Below are positions 13,270-20,374 of a stretch of DNA of 22,891 nt, piece after piece. The stretch is taken from the NCBI GenBank assembly GCA_002352185.1, contig DEHY01000054.1, positions 1 to 22,891 of the forward strand. The letters are read 5' to 3'. Position numbers and translations under genes: made by a program. This stretch comes from Competibacteraceae bacterium UBA2788. Its GTDB lineage: Bacteria > Pseudomonadota > Gammaproteobacteria > Competibacterales > Competibacteraceae. The notes under the pieces were generated by a model, which was given only the letters and a program-made list of their open reading frames with translations, searched no databases and was not told where the DNA came from. How positions within the stretch are numbered: the stretch's first letter is position 1; every line of letters begins with the position of its first letter.

Positions 13270-13725
13270 ATGAACCTGACCACGATTCAAAACGCCATCG
13301 TCGCCACCCTGACCCCGCTGCTCGCGCCCTTGCGGGTGCAAGCCCACGGCGGCCCGTTCACCGAGCGGGAGTTGGCGTTGCTGCTGGGCCAAGCCCCGTG
13401 CGTACTGATCGCCCCGCAGAACCTGCGTCGCTTTGTCCCGGAAGAACCGCAGCGCTGGCGCGGGGAGATCCAGTGGGCGGCGGTCTGCATCGGGGCCGAC
13501 AGCGGCGGGAACCGGGCCGAACAAGCGGCGGATGCGGCCCTGGCGGTCATGGATCAGCTGATTTTGCAGACCTGGGGCTTGCCCGACGACCATGTTCGCT
13601 GGGTCAACCTCGACTCGGTGGCCGCCGACAATCTCTACAGCGGCCACGTCAACACCCTGCGCGTTGCTCTCTGGGTCGTGACCTGGACGCAACCCTTCTT
13701 CCGTACCGTTTCTCTGGAGCCTTGA
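13270..13725 (+). CDS. Mu gp37-like connector protein (DUF1834)
   Basis: 151 residues. It opens with ttIQNAIVATLTP, then a beta-rich region with a strand-rich core (APCVLIAPQNLRRF, IQWAAVCIGADS), a helix AADAALAVMDQLI and a terminal strand LRVALWVVTWTQPF. This pattern and the order gp36-gp37-tail tube are those of the DUF1834/gp37 family, probably a tail terminator or connector. Twelve bases separate it from gp36; the tail tube follows two bases after its stop. Confidence 0.82.
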   Translation: MNLTTIQNAIVATLTPLLAPLRVQAHGGPFTERELALLLGQAPCVLIAPQNLRRFVPEEPQRWRGEIQWAAVCIGADSGGNRAEQAADAALAVMDQLILQTWGLPDDHVRWVNLDSVAADNLYSGHVNTLRVALWVVTWTQPFFRTVSLEP

Positions 13726-13726
13726 T

Positions 13727-14725
13727 ATGCCCTTCCTCGCCAAGCCTTCGACCGTTCAACAACTGATCGTGCCTGCCGGTCAACTCTTTATTGACGTGAT
13801 CGTTGCCGGAAAGTACAGCGGCGAGCGCTACCTGGGCAAAACCGACAGCTTCACCGTCAGCGTCGCCGGGGAGCAGCTCCAGGAATTTACGATGGAATCC
13901 GGGATCAAGGAACTGGCCGATTCCACTCTGATCGGCGTGACTCGCACCGCCAAAATGACCGTCAAGCAGGTCAGCCGCGAGAATCTGGCGCTGTTCCTGG
14001 CGGCAGCCTATGGCGTTCAAATTCAATCGGCGGGCACCGTCACTGACGAGGCCCTGACCGTCCTGCCGGATCGCCACTACCAACTGGGCCGCAGCGACAG
14101 CAATCCGTCCGGGGTGCGTGAGGTGTCCGCCGTCAGCGTCAGCGCCGGCGAGGCGGCGGTGGTCTGGACGGCCACTGCGACCAAAGCACTGGGGGCTTAC
14201 GTCAGGAAAGCCACCGGCGCGACCGTGTTCCATGTCGCCACCACGGCGGGAACCACCGGCGCATCGGAACCGGCCTGGCCGACTGCGCCCGGCGCGACCG
14301 TCACCGACGGCACGGTGGTGTGGACGACCGTCGGCATTCTCGCGCCGACGCCGGACACCGACTACACGGTTGATGCGGCGCTGGGCCGACTTTATGTCCT
14401 GCCGACGGCGCGGGTTCACGCCACGCTGGGCACGCCCTGGACGGTGGACTACACCCGGGCCGCCCGCGAGCGCGAGCAGATCAAGACCGCCGGGGCGGTG
14501 GACGCGACGGCGGCGCTGCGGCTGATCAGCAACAACGTGCGCGGCGAGCAACGCGACTGGTATATGCCCAAATGCGCGTTGACGCCGGGCGGCGAGTTTC
14601 CGCTGAAGACGGAAAATCCGGCCTACGTGGCGCTGCCGTTCGACATTAGCATTCTCAAGCCCGATGCGGGCGCGGCGGGCGAGGACATCGCTGCGATTTA
14701 CCTCGATGGCCGGGCGGTCGCCTAA
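13727..14725 (+). CDS. Major tail tube protein with inserted beta module
   Basis: 332 residues. The N-terminal part (FIDVIVAGKYSGERYLGKTDSF, EQLQEFTMESG, RTAKMTVKQVS) and the C-terminal part (ATAALRLISNNVRGEQRDWYMPKCALTPGGEFPLK) look like a phage tail tube subunit of the B3/BcepMu type. Residues about 155-203 (AYVRKATGATVFHVAT, then GASEPAWPTAPGA and DGTVVWTTVG) are a separate module of the kind with the repeated pattern xPxWPTxxGxTVxDGTVxW in phage fibre and tail proteins. It probably projects from the tube as a surface decoration. No contractile sheath gene is seen, which suggests a siphovirus-like tail. Confidence 0.75.
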   Translation: MPFLAKPSTVQQLIVPAGQLFIDVIVAGKYSGERYLGKTDSFTVSVAGEQLQEFTMESGIKELADSTLIGVTRTAKMTVKQVSRENLALFLAAAYGVQIQSAGTVTDEALTVLPDRHYQLGRSDSNPSGVREVSAVSVSAGEAAVVWTATATKALGAYVRKATGATVFHVATTAGTTGASEPAWPTAPGATVTDGTVVWTTVGILAPTPDTDYTVDAALGRLYVLPTARVHATLGTPWTVDYTRAAREREQIKTAGAVDATAALRLISNNVRGEQRDWYMPKCALTPGGEFPLKTENPAYVALPFDISILKPDAGAAGEDIAAIYLDGRAVA

Positions 14726-14739
14726 CAGAAGGGCATCAT

Positions 14740-15102
14740 ATGATGACCCCCCCGGCTGCGCTGGAGTTGATCGTTTATCAGGGCGCGACCTGGAGCCGGA
14801 CTTTGATCTGGAAAGCCGGCGCGCCCGCCATTCCCGTTGATCTGACCGGGTGCGGCGCAAGGATGCAGGCGCGAACTCGCGCGGATGCGCCCGACCCGCC
14901 GCTGCTGAGCCTGACCACCGAAAACGGCGGTATTACGCTCGGCGGCGGCTCGGGCGCGGTGGAACTGGCCTTGAGCGCCGTCGCCACCGCCGCATTATCT
15001 GCCGGGTCGTTCGTGTATGACCTGGAGATTGTTCATCCCGACAGCACTGTAACTCGCTTGGCAATGGGCAAGATCAAAATCATCCCGGAAGTAACGCGGT
15101 GA
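14740..15102 (+). CDS. Tail-associated beta protein (fibre/baseplate-upper-protein-like)
   Basis: 120 residues. The arrangement LIVYQGATWSRTLIWK, then DLTGCGARMQARTR, LLSLTTENGGITLG and FVYDLEIVHPDSTVTRLAMGKIKI is a beta-sandwich type seen in many phages directly before fibre genes, and it resembles the N-terminal domain of baseplate upper (BppU-like) proteins. It likely attaches fibres. The start is 14740 or the adjacent ATG at 14743, with AGAAGGG upstream. Its TGA overlaps the GTG start of the next gene. Confidence 0.6.
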   Translation: MMTPPAALELIVYQGATWSRTLIWKAGAPAIPVDLTGCGARMQARTRADAPDPPLLSLTTENGGITLGGGSGAVELALSAVATAALSAGSFVYDLEIVHPDSTVTRLAMGKIKIIPEVTR

Positions 15103-15323
15103 GCAATACGATTCTCGTTCTCCAGCCCAGCGCGCCGGTCGTCATCGAAACGGCGACGACGGTCCCGGTGCTGATTGAAGTGGCAGGCCCGCAAGGTCCG
15201 CCCGGCCCCGGCGATGCCTTTCGCATCCCCAATCGGCTATCGGAACTGGATACGCCGCAAGCCAAGATCGACGCGCGCACTCATCTCGAACTACAAGCGA
15301 TTGACTGTGGCACGTTTAACTAG
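15099..15323 (+). CDS. Short collagen-like fibre protein
   Basis: 74 residues, GTG start overlapping the previous stop (GTGA). A hydrophobic N-terminal beta part is followed by the collagen-like GPQGPPGPG at about residues 30-38 and a helical end. It closes with IDCGTFN, nearly the same end as the next gene product (VDCGTF). Probably a small trimeric fibre or fibre connector. Length is very short for a complete fibre. Confidence 0.6.
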   Translation: MSNTILVLQPSAPVVIETATTVPVLIEVAGPQGPPGPGDAFRIPNRLSELDTPQAKIDARTHLELQAIDCGTFN

Positions 15324-15336
15324 CGAGTAACGACCC

Positions 15337-15789
15337 ATGCCCACGATTCAGATTAAACGCGGCCTGAAGGCCAACCTGCCGACGAGCGGGATGCTGCCGG
15401 GTGAACTCTTCGTCACCACCGACCGGGGCACCCTGCACGTCGCCACCGACGCCACCACCAAGCTCCCGGTGGTGCCGGCGCTGGATGATCTGACCACGCT
15501 GGCGGCGGTGGACGGTGCGGCGGACCTGGTGCTGATGCACGATGCCGATGGCGTCGGCCAGAAGGAAAAGAAGATCACCTTCGACGCCTTCAAAACCGCC
15601 CTCAACATCCCGGCGGCCAGCACCGACGAAAAGGTGGCGGTGGTGTCCGGGGGAACGTCGGGCTACCTGTGGGGCACCAACGGCTCGGATGGCCTTTTGC
15701 GCATGAACGCCTCGATGAGTTGGAGCAAGGATGCGGGCAACGCCTTCGTGACCCTGGCGGTCGGCACCGTGGATTGCGGGACCTTTTGA
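15337..15789 (+). CDS. Tail fibre protein with Mtd-like N-terminus
   Basis: 150 residues. The start (IQIKRGLKANLP, then GMLPGELFVTTDRGTLHVATD) is the N-terminal module of fibre proteins such as the major tropism determinant: KRG, GELxxxTD, then a beta repeat with a Gly turn. The rest is low-complexity beta with a DLVLMHDADG segment and ends VDCGTF. It precedes a paralogue in tandem (15790) with the same type of start. No variable-repeat/reverse-transcriptase system is visible in the window. Confidence 0.65.
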   Translation: MPTIQIKRGLKANLPTSGMLPGELFVTTDRGTLHVATDATTKLPVVPALDDLTTLAAVDGAADLVLMHDADGVGQKEKKITFDAFKTALNIPAASTDEKVAVVSGGTSGYLWGTNGSDGLLRMNASMSWSKDAGNAFVTLAVGTVDCGTF

Positions 15790-16299
15790 ATGCCCAGCGT
15801 CCTGCATAAGCGCAGCAGTACCCCCGGCGCGGTTCCGGGATCAGGCGCGCTGACGCCCGGCGAACTGGCGCTCAACACCGCCGACGGCAAGCTGTTCACC
15901 AAAAAGGACAGCGGCGCGGTGGTCGAGATCGGCGCGCCGGTTTTTCTGCGCGGCGCTACCTTCGTCAACCCGAACGGGCTGACGCTGCCGATCAACGCCG
16001 TGCCGGTGCTGATTCCCGTAGCGAGCGTGATTCGCCGCGTGACGTTGCTGACCCAAGGAGGGCCGGGATCGGCGGTTCTCGATTTGCGCAAAATCTCGTA
16101 TTCGGGCTATCCGCCGGGGCCGGGTGATTCGATCTGCGCCGGCGCCAAGCCGACGCTGAGCAACGCCGGCACGGCGCAGGACGCGATCCTGCCCGGCTGG
16201 ACGACGACGCTGGCCGCTAACGACATCTTGCTAATCGCCGTGGAGTCGGTCGCCAATTTCACCCTCCTCACTCTATCGCTGGAGATGGAGTCGGTATGA
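15790..16299 (+). CDS. Tail fibre protein, paralogue of the preceding gene
   Basis: 169 residues. The start (LHKRSSTPGAVP, then GALTPGELALNTADGKLFTK) repeats the KR...GEL...T.DG.L layout of the upstream gene, so the two probably arose by duplication. The C-terminal part is a beta-rich receptor-like domain. It begins one base after the preceding stop, and its stop overlaps the next start (ATGA). Confidence 0.65.
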   Translation: MPSVLHKRSSTPGAVPGSGALTPGELALNTADGKLFTKKDSGAVVEIGAPVFLRGATFVNPNGLTLPINAVPVLIPVASVIRRVTLLTQGGPGSAVLDLRKISYSGYPPGPGDSICAGAKPTLSNAGTAQDAILPGWTTTLAANDILLIAVESVANFTLLTLSLEMESV

Positions 16300-17186
16300 C
16301 CACCCGCACCTTCACTACCCCCATTGATCACACTGCCGACGCAGGCTTTCGGGCCTGGGCGCAAGAACTGAGCAACGAGCTGATCGCCGCCGGACTGGTG
16401 CGCATGGCGGACAGCGGGCAAATGAACTTCGGCTCCGTGACTCGACCGGCGATAAACACGGCGGGCGGCTACGAGATTTTTCGCTTCAACGACGCCCTGC
16501 AGGGCACTGCGCCCATCGTCATCAAGATCGAGTACGGAACCGGTGTCGGCGCGACCTTCCCGGCGATCTGGATCACGGCGGGCTCCGGATCGAACGGCAG
16601 CGGGACATTGACCGGAACGGTCACTCCAAGGCAACTCATTACCTGGAGCGGCGCTTTGTCCAGCGTCGTGACCAGCTATCCCACTTATCTTTGTGTCGCG
16701 CCCGCGCACTTGGGCTTAGCTTGGAAGTTAGGGGCCGCTTCGTCGAACGGATATGCCTTCCTGAGTATCGCGCGCCATCACGACCCGGCGGGCGCGGCGA
16801 CCGGCAACGGTTTTGTCATGATCACCCATGCGGGCGGCGGCGCAACGAACCTCAACGCGCATTCGGTACGCACGGCGGCCCCAGCAGTAGCGTATGCCGT
16901 AACGACGGCGCTGGGGATTGCGCCGGGGCAGCCCACGTCCTCCGTCGTCGGGGCTGATATTCAGGCTTATGCGTTGTTTGCGATCAATCCACGAGTCTGG
17001 ACGATTCCGACGCTGGCGGCGGTGCTGCTGGCCGAGGTCCCCGCGAATGCGACCTGTTCCGTTGCGATGGTCGGCAGCACGCCCCGGACGCTGTTGTCTA
17101 TCGGCAACAACGGGTTCTATCCGCTGCTGATCGGAACCGGCCCGGCAGCGAATGCCAGTTATGGCCTGGCGATGCTGTGGGAGTAA
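16296..17186 (+). CDS. Putative phage tail fibre/surface protein
   Basis: 296 residues, rich in Ala/Gly/Thr and beta strands, no charged helices or signal peptide. The opening (IDHTADAGFRAWAQELSNELIAAG) is a short amphipathic helix that recurs in phage proteins preceding a structural beta domain. The remainder (GYEIFRFNDALQGTAPIVIKIEYG, TFPAIWITAGSGSNGSG) looks like a receptor-facing jelly-roll. I do not recognise a named family. Coupled to the fibre gene upstream by ATGA, so it is part of the same structural set. Confidence 0.6.
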   Translation: MTTRTFTTPIDHTADAGFRAWAQELSNELIAAGLVRMADSGQMNFGSVTRPAINTAGGYEIFRFNDALQGTAPIVIKIEYGTGVGATFPAIWITAGSGSNGSGTLTGTVTPRQLITWSGALSSVVTSYPTYLCVAPAHLGLAWKLGAASSNGYAFLSIARHHDPAGAATGNGFVMITHAGGGATNLNAHSVRTAAPAVAYAVTTALGIAPGQPTSSVVGADIQAYALFAINPRVWTIPTLAAVLLAEVPANATCSVAMVGSTPRTLLSIGNNGFYPLLIGTGPAANASYGLAMLWE

Positions 17187-17189
17187 ATC

Positions 17190-17411
17190 ATGGCGACGCT
17201 GGCGGCCCCGGAAATCCTCTGTGCAGCGCTGCTGACGCCTGCTCTGGGACAAGTCCTGATTCCGATAGGCCTTACCGTTTTAGCCCAGGCCGGTTTGCCC
17301 GGCCTGGCGGCGCAAAACGGCATCGGCCATGTGCCGATTGATCGAACGGCACTGGCCGCTCCTGCTGCGGTGGGCGGCGGCGGCGGCGGGAGTGTCGGCT
17401 ATGGCTTTTAA
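17190..17411 (+). CDS. Small hydrophobic protein with Gly-rich end
   Basis: 73 residues. A hydrophobic stretch (about 8-40, Leu/Ala/Val with no charged residues) is followed by a glycine-rich tail with six consecutive Gly and a SVGYGF end. It begins three bases after the previous stop. It could be a tail or membrane-associated accessory protein. A 9-bp inverted repeat (CCAGGCCGG/CCGGCCTGG) lies in it, likely a by-product of the coding sequence. Confidence 0.5.
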   Translation: MATLAAPEILCAALLTPALGQVLIPIGLTVLAQAGLPGLAAQNGIGHVPIDRTALAAPAAVGGGGGGSVGYGF

Positions 17412-17426
17412 CTGGGAAATCCACTA

Positions 17427-17480
17427 ATGGCAGACCGTAACCTCGTGCTGCAACTGCTGATTACGGCGCGCGATGACGCC
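17427..17480 (+). pseudogene. Duplicated start of the tape measure gene
   Basis: ADRNLVLQLLITARDDA is the same beginning as that of the tape measure at 17807 (AENRSLILQLLITARDEA). After residue 18 the frame continues for about 115 codons of unrelated Arg/Pro-rich sequence that is the shadow of a reverse ORF. A normal RBS-like GGGAAA precedes it. It therefore looks like an old first copy, cut off by the inserted segment at about 17481. Confidence 0.6.
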
Positions 17481-17808
17481 CAGCGAAGGGATCGGCCAAC
17501 GTCTGTCGGCATTGGTCGGCGACCTCGGCGGCGATCACTGCCCCCGGTCGGCGGTCGCGGTACACCCGCGCCGTCGCTGCTTGCCACAGCGCCGGATCGG
17601 GCAGCCCTCCCGGCAGCGTCGCTTGCAGCGCCAACTGCTGTGCCTCGCTCATCCCGGCGTCGCGTCCGTCGGCGGCAATCACCACTTTTCGTGCGACCGC
17701 CCGGCAATAGTCGGCAATGGCCTGCGCCCGGTCGGGTTCCGCCGCCAGGCCCAACTGACTGGCCCAGAGCAGCCCGATCAGCCCAAAGTGAACCGAGAAG
17801 TGAGTCAT
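17461..17808 (-). CDS. Small secreted protein ORF inserted antisense in the tail region
   Basis: 115 residues. It begins with a good signal peptide (MTHFSVHFGLIGLLWASQLGLAA), then a helical mature part with two Cys, ...YCRAVA..., a RDAG motif, VYRDRRPG and DQCRQ. I do not recognise a named family; it looks like a small periplasmic protein. The last six residues are read from the duplicated tape-measure start, so its natural C-terminus was probably lost. Its ATG (17808-17806) overlaps the tape-measure ATG (17807-17809) on the other strand. No ribosome site or promoter of its own is seen. It may be a captured host gene fragment or cargo. Confidence 0.45.
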   Translation of the reverse strand: MTHFSVHFGLIGLLWASQLGLAAEPDRAQAIADYCRAVARKVVIAADGRDAGMSEAQQLALQATLPGGLPDPALWQAATARVYRDRRPGAVIAAEVADQCRQTLADPFAGRHRAP

Positions 17809-19396
17809 GGCTGAAAACCGTAGTTTGATCCTGCAACTGTTGATTACCGCCCGCGATGAGGCTTCGGGCGTTTTTGGCAAGCTGTTCGGCTTCCTGAACG
17901 ACTCGACCAATGTGATTGGAAGCAAGATTCGTGACGGTTTTTCCAATCTGTTCGGCGGCAGGCTGTCCAGTGCAGCGGACTTTGAGGCGCAACTGAGCAA
18001 GGTCGTCGCCAAGGGCGATGAGACCTACCAAAATATAGAACAACTGAGCGCCGGTCTGAACGCCATGGCCGCCCGGTTCGGGGTGACGGGGACGGAAGCC
18101 GCACGGGGGCTGGAGGTTTTGGCTGCGGCGGGCCTGAACGCCACCGACGCCATGCAGGCCCTGCCTGCGGTACTGTCCCTGGCGCAAACCGAGGGACTGA
18201 GCCTCGATGACGCCGCCGCCAAGCTGTCCGATACCCTCTTTATTATGGGCCTGGGCTTTGGCCAGGCCAGCAAAATGGCCGACGTCCTCGCCAAGGGCGC
18301 GAACATTACCACCTCCAGCGCCGCCAGTTTGGCCGAAGCGTTGTCCGGCGCGGGCGGCATCGCCCGCTCGTTTGGGCTGGATTTGGAGCAAACCGTTGCC
18401 GCCCTCGACCTACTGCACAAGAATGGCATCAAAGGGGCGGAAGCCGGAACCGCGCTTTCCGCCATTCTGACGCAACTGCTCAATCCCGCCAGCGCCACCA
18501 GTGGAGAACTCACTAAACTCGGCATCAGCAGCCGGGATTTAGGCGGAGTGCTGGACGCGCTGAAAGCCCAGGGCATGAACTCCGGCCAGGCGATTCTGGC
18601 GTTTGGCGACACCGCCGGTCCCGGCTTGCGCGCCCTGATGAGCGAAGGGTCCAAAGGACTGAACGACTTTACCGGGCAGTTGCGCGATTCCGGCGGTGCA
18701 GCGCAAGACGCGGCCGGGAAGATGAGCAACAACTTCAATAGTGCGCTCCAGGCGCTGGCGTCCGCCTGGGACGGCTTAAAAGTGACGCTGGCGACACCCC
18801 TTCTCCAGCCGTTTACAGCAGGGTTGCTGACCGTCAAGCGCGTGGTGACCGATACCGCCGGGCTGCTGGGCGGGGCATTGACCGCAGGCGCGGTGGCCGC
18901 AGGGGTCGCCCTGGTCAAGCTCGGTCCGGTCGTGATGGAAAGCGTGGCGGCGTTTCGCGCCGGCATCGCCGCCATGACCGCCGCCCAGATCGCTACGGTC
19001 GGCTTTTCGCGGGCGCTGGCGCTGCTGGCCGGCCCCGCCGGGTTGGTTCTGGCCACCGTTTCCGGCTTTCTGCTGTTTCGCAAGAGCGCGGAAGAGGCCA
19101 AACCGCCGGTAGACGCGCTCAAAGACAGCACAGAGCAGTACACGGCGGCGCTCAAAGGCCTGGGCCAGGCTCAATTGCACGTCGCACGCAGCGCTCTGGA
19201 AAAAGCCATCGCCGAACAGCAGGCGAAGATGGCGAAGTTGGCCGAGCAGGTCGAGGCGACCTCCGGCAAAGTTGGGCAACAGGTGGTGGTGTGGAATGAT
19301 CTGGCGAAAGGCGCGCACTATGTGACCGTCACTCAAGCCGACGTAGTGGCGGTCCAGGCCGAGTTGGAAGCGATGCCCGGCGATGCCCGGAACTGA
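17807..19396 (+). CDS. Tail tape measure protein (TP901 core), probably C-terminally truncated
   Basis: 529 residues. It sets tail length and lies in the tail lumen. The TP901/phage minor tail core is clear at about 70-330: LNAMAARFGVTGTEAARGLEVL, then DAMQALPAVLSLAQTEGLSLDDAA, TTSSAASLAEALSGAG, GLDLEQTVAALDLLHKNGIKG and GTALSAILTQLLNP. Hydrophobic segments at about 340-425 and a helical part follow. The frame then ends abruptly (ELEAMPGDARN), next to the direct repeat GATGCCCGG at 19373-19390. No further tail genes follow before the tRNA, so the prophage is broken off here, and most tape measures are longer. The start overlaps the inverted ORF. Confidence 0.8.
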   Translation: MAENRSLILQLLITARDEASGVFGKLFGFLNDSTNVIGSKIRDGFSNLFGGRLSSAADFEAQLSKVVAKGDETYQNIEQLSAGLNAMAARFGVTGTEAARGLEVLAAAGLNATDAMQALPAVLSLAQTEGLSLDDAAAKLSDTLFIMGLGFGQASKMADVLAKGANITTSSAASLAEALSGAGGIARSFGLDLEQTVAALDLLHKNGIKGAEAGTALSAILTQLLNPASATSGELTKLGISSRDLGGVLDALKAQGMNSGQAILAFGDTAGPGLRALMSEGSKGLNDFTGQLRDSGGAAQDAAGKMSNNFNSALQALASAWDGLKVTLATPLLQPFTAGLLTVKRVVTDTAGLLGGALTAGAVAAGVALVKLGPVVMESVAAFRAGIAAMTAAQIATVGFSRALALLAGPAGLVLATVSGFLLFRKSAEEAKPPVDALKDSTEQYTAALKGLGQAQLHVARSALEKAIAEQQAKMAKLAEQVEATSGKVGQQVVVWNDLAKGAHYVTVTQADVVAVQAELEAMPGDARN

Positions 19397-19408
19397 TACC
19401 CCGCTTGT

Positions 19409-19463
19409 TGTGGACAATCGCCACGGCCTTTCAGGAAGTGGACAACCGGTGGACAATGGACAA
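19409..19463 (+). repeat. Cluster of GTGGACAA repeats
   Basis: TGTGGACAA at 19409, AGTGGACAA at 19437, GGTGGACAA at 19448 and a shorter TGGACAA at 19457. They fill the space between the tape measure end and the tRNA terminator. They resemble DnaA boxes (TTGTCCACA on the other strand). They could equally be transposase-binding sites at a Mu-like right end. Confidence 0.5.
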
Positions 19464-19468
19464 AAGAG

Positions 19469-19496
19469 AAGGGGCTAGGCTTTCGCCTAACCCCTT
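19469..19496 (-). terminator. Terminator of the tRNA-Lys/tol-pal transcript
   Basis: On the minus strand a 12-position stem (AAGGGGTTAGGC with GCCTAGCCCCTT, one G-T pair) with a GAAA loop (positions 19484-19481), then CTCTTTTG. It lies 8 bases beyond the CCA of tRNA-Lys. The inverse stem with TTTC loop and TTGTTTGTT could also stop transcription coming from the prophage. Confidence 0.8.
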
Positions 19497-19504
19497 GTTT
19501 GTTC

Positions 19505-19580
19505 TGGTGGGCCGTGTCCGATTCGAACGGACGACCAACAGATTAAAAGTCTGCTGCTCTACCGACTGAGCTAACGGCCC
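19505..19580 (-). tRNA. tRNA-Lys (anticodon UUU)
   Basis: Complete cloverleaf on the minus strand: acceptor GGGCCGT/ACGGCCC, D-arm GCTC/GAGC with AGTCGGTA, anticodon arm with loop CTTTTAA (anticodon TTT), variable loop, T-arm GTCCG/CGGAC with TTCGAAT, discriminator A and an encoded CCA (19507-19505). It follows cpoB on the same strand after 55 bases, as lysT does in E. coli, and is likely cotranscribed or processed from the tol-pal mRNA. Its 3' end faces the prophage. Confidence 0.97.
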
Positions 19581-19635
19581 TTAAGAAGGCAGCAATGGTA
19601 CAACAATCCGCCGAAACCGCAAGTTTTGGTCGAAG

Positions 19636-20361
19636 TTAGCGCAACGACTGCAACCGCCGTTCGGCCAGGCTGGCCGCTTGGGTGCTGGGGTAGACCTGCA
19701 TCAGTTTTTGCAGCACCTCCCGCGCCCGGGAAATATCACCCAGTTCCCCGTAAATGTAACCGAGCTTCAGCAGTGCGTCCGGCAGCCGCGCACTTTGCGG
19801 ATCATTCAAGCCAAGATTGATGAATGCCTCCTTGGCTGCGTTGTAATCCCGACTGACGTAGTACGCCTCGCCCAGCCAGTATTGGGCATCCCCTGCCAAT
19901 CTGCTGTTCGGATGCGCGTTCAGAAAGCGTTGCCACGCCGTAATCGCTGCGGGATAGCGCCCCTCCCGCCATTCCGCCAGGGCGGCGTCAAAATCCATCT
20001 GTTCCGTTCCCCCCGCAGCCCGCAGCGCCGATGGCGGTGGCGCGGCGGGAGTTCGCTCCGGGGGCGCCGCCGGTGGAGCGGACGCCGTGGAGGGCTGAAC
20101 CGGAGTTACCGGAGCCGCTCCTCCCGGTGGAGACGCCGGATACTCAGCCGCCGTTCGCTCCTGTTGCAGCCTCTCGAACTGATAGCGCTGGAGTTCCAGC
20201 TCCCCGCGCATTTGCCGAACCTCCGCTTCCAGTCGTTCAACACGCTGGAGCAACTCCAGCGCCAGCGTTTGCTCCGGAGGGTTTTGGGCGTACCCGATGC
20301 TGGGCGATAGCCCGCCGCCCAGCATCAGCAGGATCAGCCAGGAAGCACGGTACTGGGTCAT
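19636..20361 (-). CDS. cpoB: Cell division coordinator CpoB (YbgF)
   Basis: 241 residues, periplasmic. A signal peptide (about 1-25, ending SIGYA) is followed by a coiled coil (LALELLQRVERLEAEVRQMRGELELQRYQ, about 32-70) that trimerises the protein, then a long Pro/Ala linker (about 75-125) and TPR repeats (AEWREGRYPAAITAWQRFLNAHP, LAGDAQYWLGEAYYVSRDYNAAKEAF, PDALLKLGYIYGELGDISRAREVLQ). In E. coli it links Tol-Pal with peptidoglycan synthesis during constriction. It is the last gene of the tol-pal run, 13 bases after the pal stop. I start at the ATG at 20361 that begins the signal peptide; an in-frame TTG at 20385 overlaps pal. Confidence 0.93.
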   Translation of the reverse strand: MTQYRASWLILLMLGGGLSPSIGYAQNPPEQTLALELLQRVERLEAEVRQMRGELELQRYQFERLQQERTAAEYPASPPGGAAPVTPVQPSTASAPPAAPPERTPAAPPPSALRAAGGTEQMDFDAALAEWREGRYPAAITAWQRFLNAHPNSRLAGDAQYWLGEAYYVSRDYNAAKEAFINLGLNDPQSARLPDALLKLGYIYGELGDISRAREVLQKLMQVYPSTQAASLAERRLQSLR

Positions 20362-20374
20362 GCGCTTGCGTCCG

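Noticed and set aside
12673..13743. 356-residue minus-strand ORF opposite gp36/gp37
   Set aside because: Shadow of DUF1320 and DUF1834 genes; no independent evidence.
15337..15789. Diversity-generating retroelement target suggested by the Mtd-like start
   Set aside because: No template repeat, no reverse transcriptase and no A-biased variable C-terminus were seen in the window.
17284..17308. Inverted repeat CCAGGCCGG/CCGGCCTGG as a terminator
   Set aside because: Lies inside an ORF, without a T run.
8241..19580. tRNA-Lys 3' end duplicated as attL/attR
   Set aside because: The tRNA-like sequence at 8241 does not match the tRNA-Lys 3' end, and no other copy of it was found by eye in the window.
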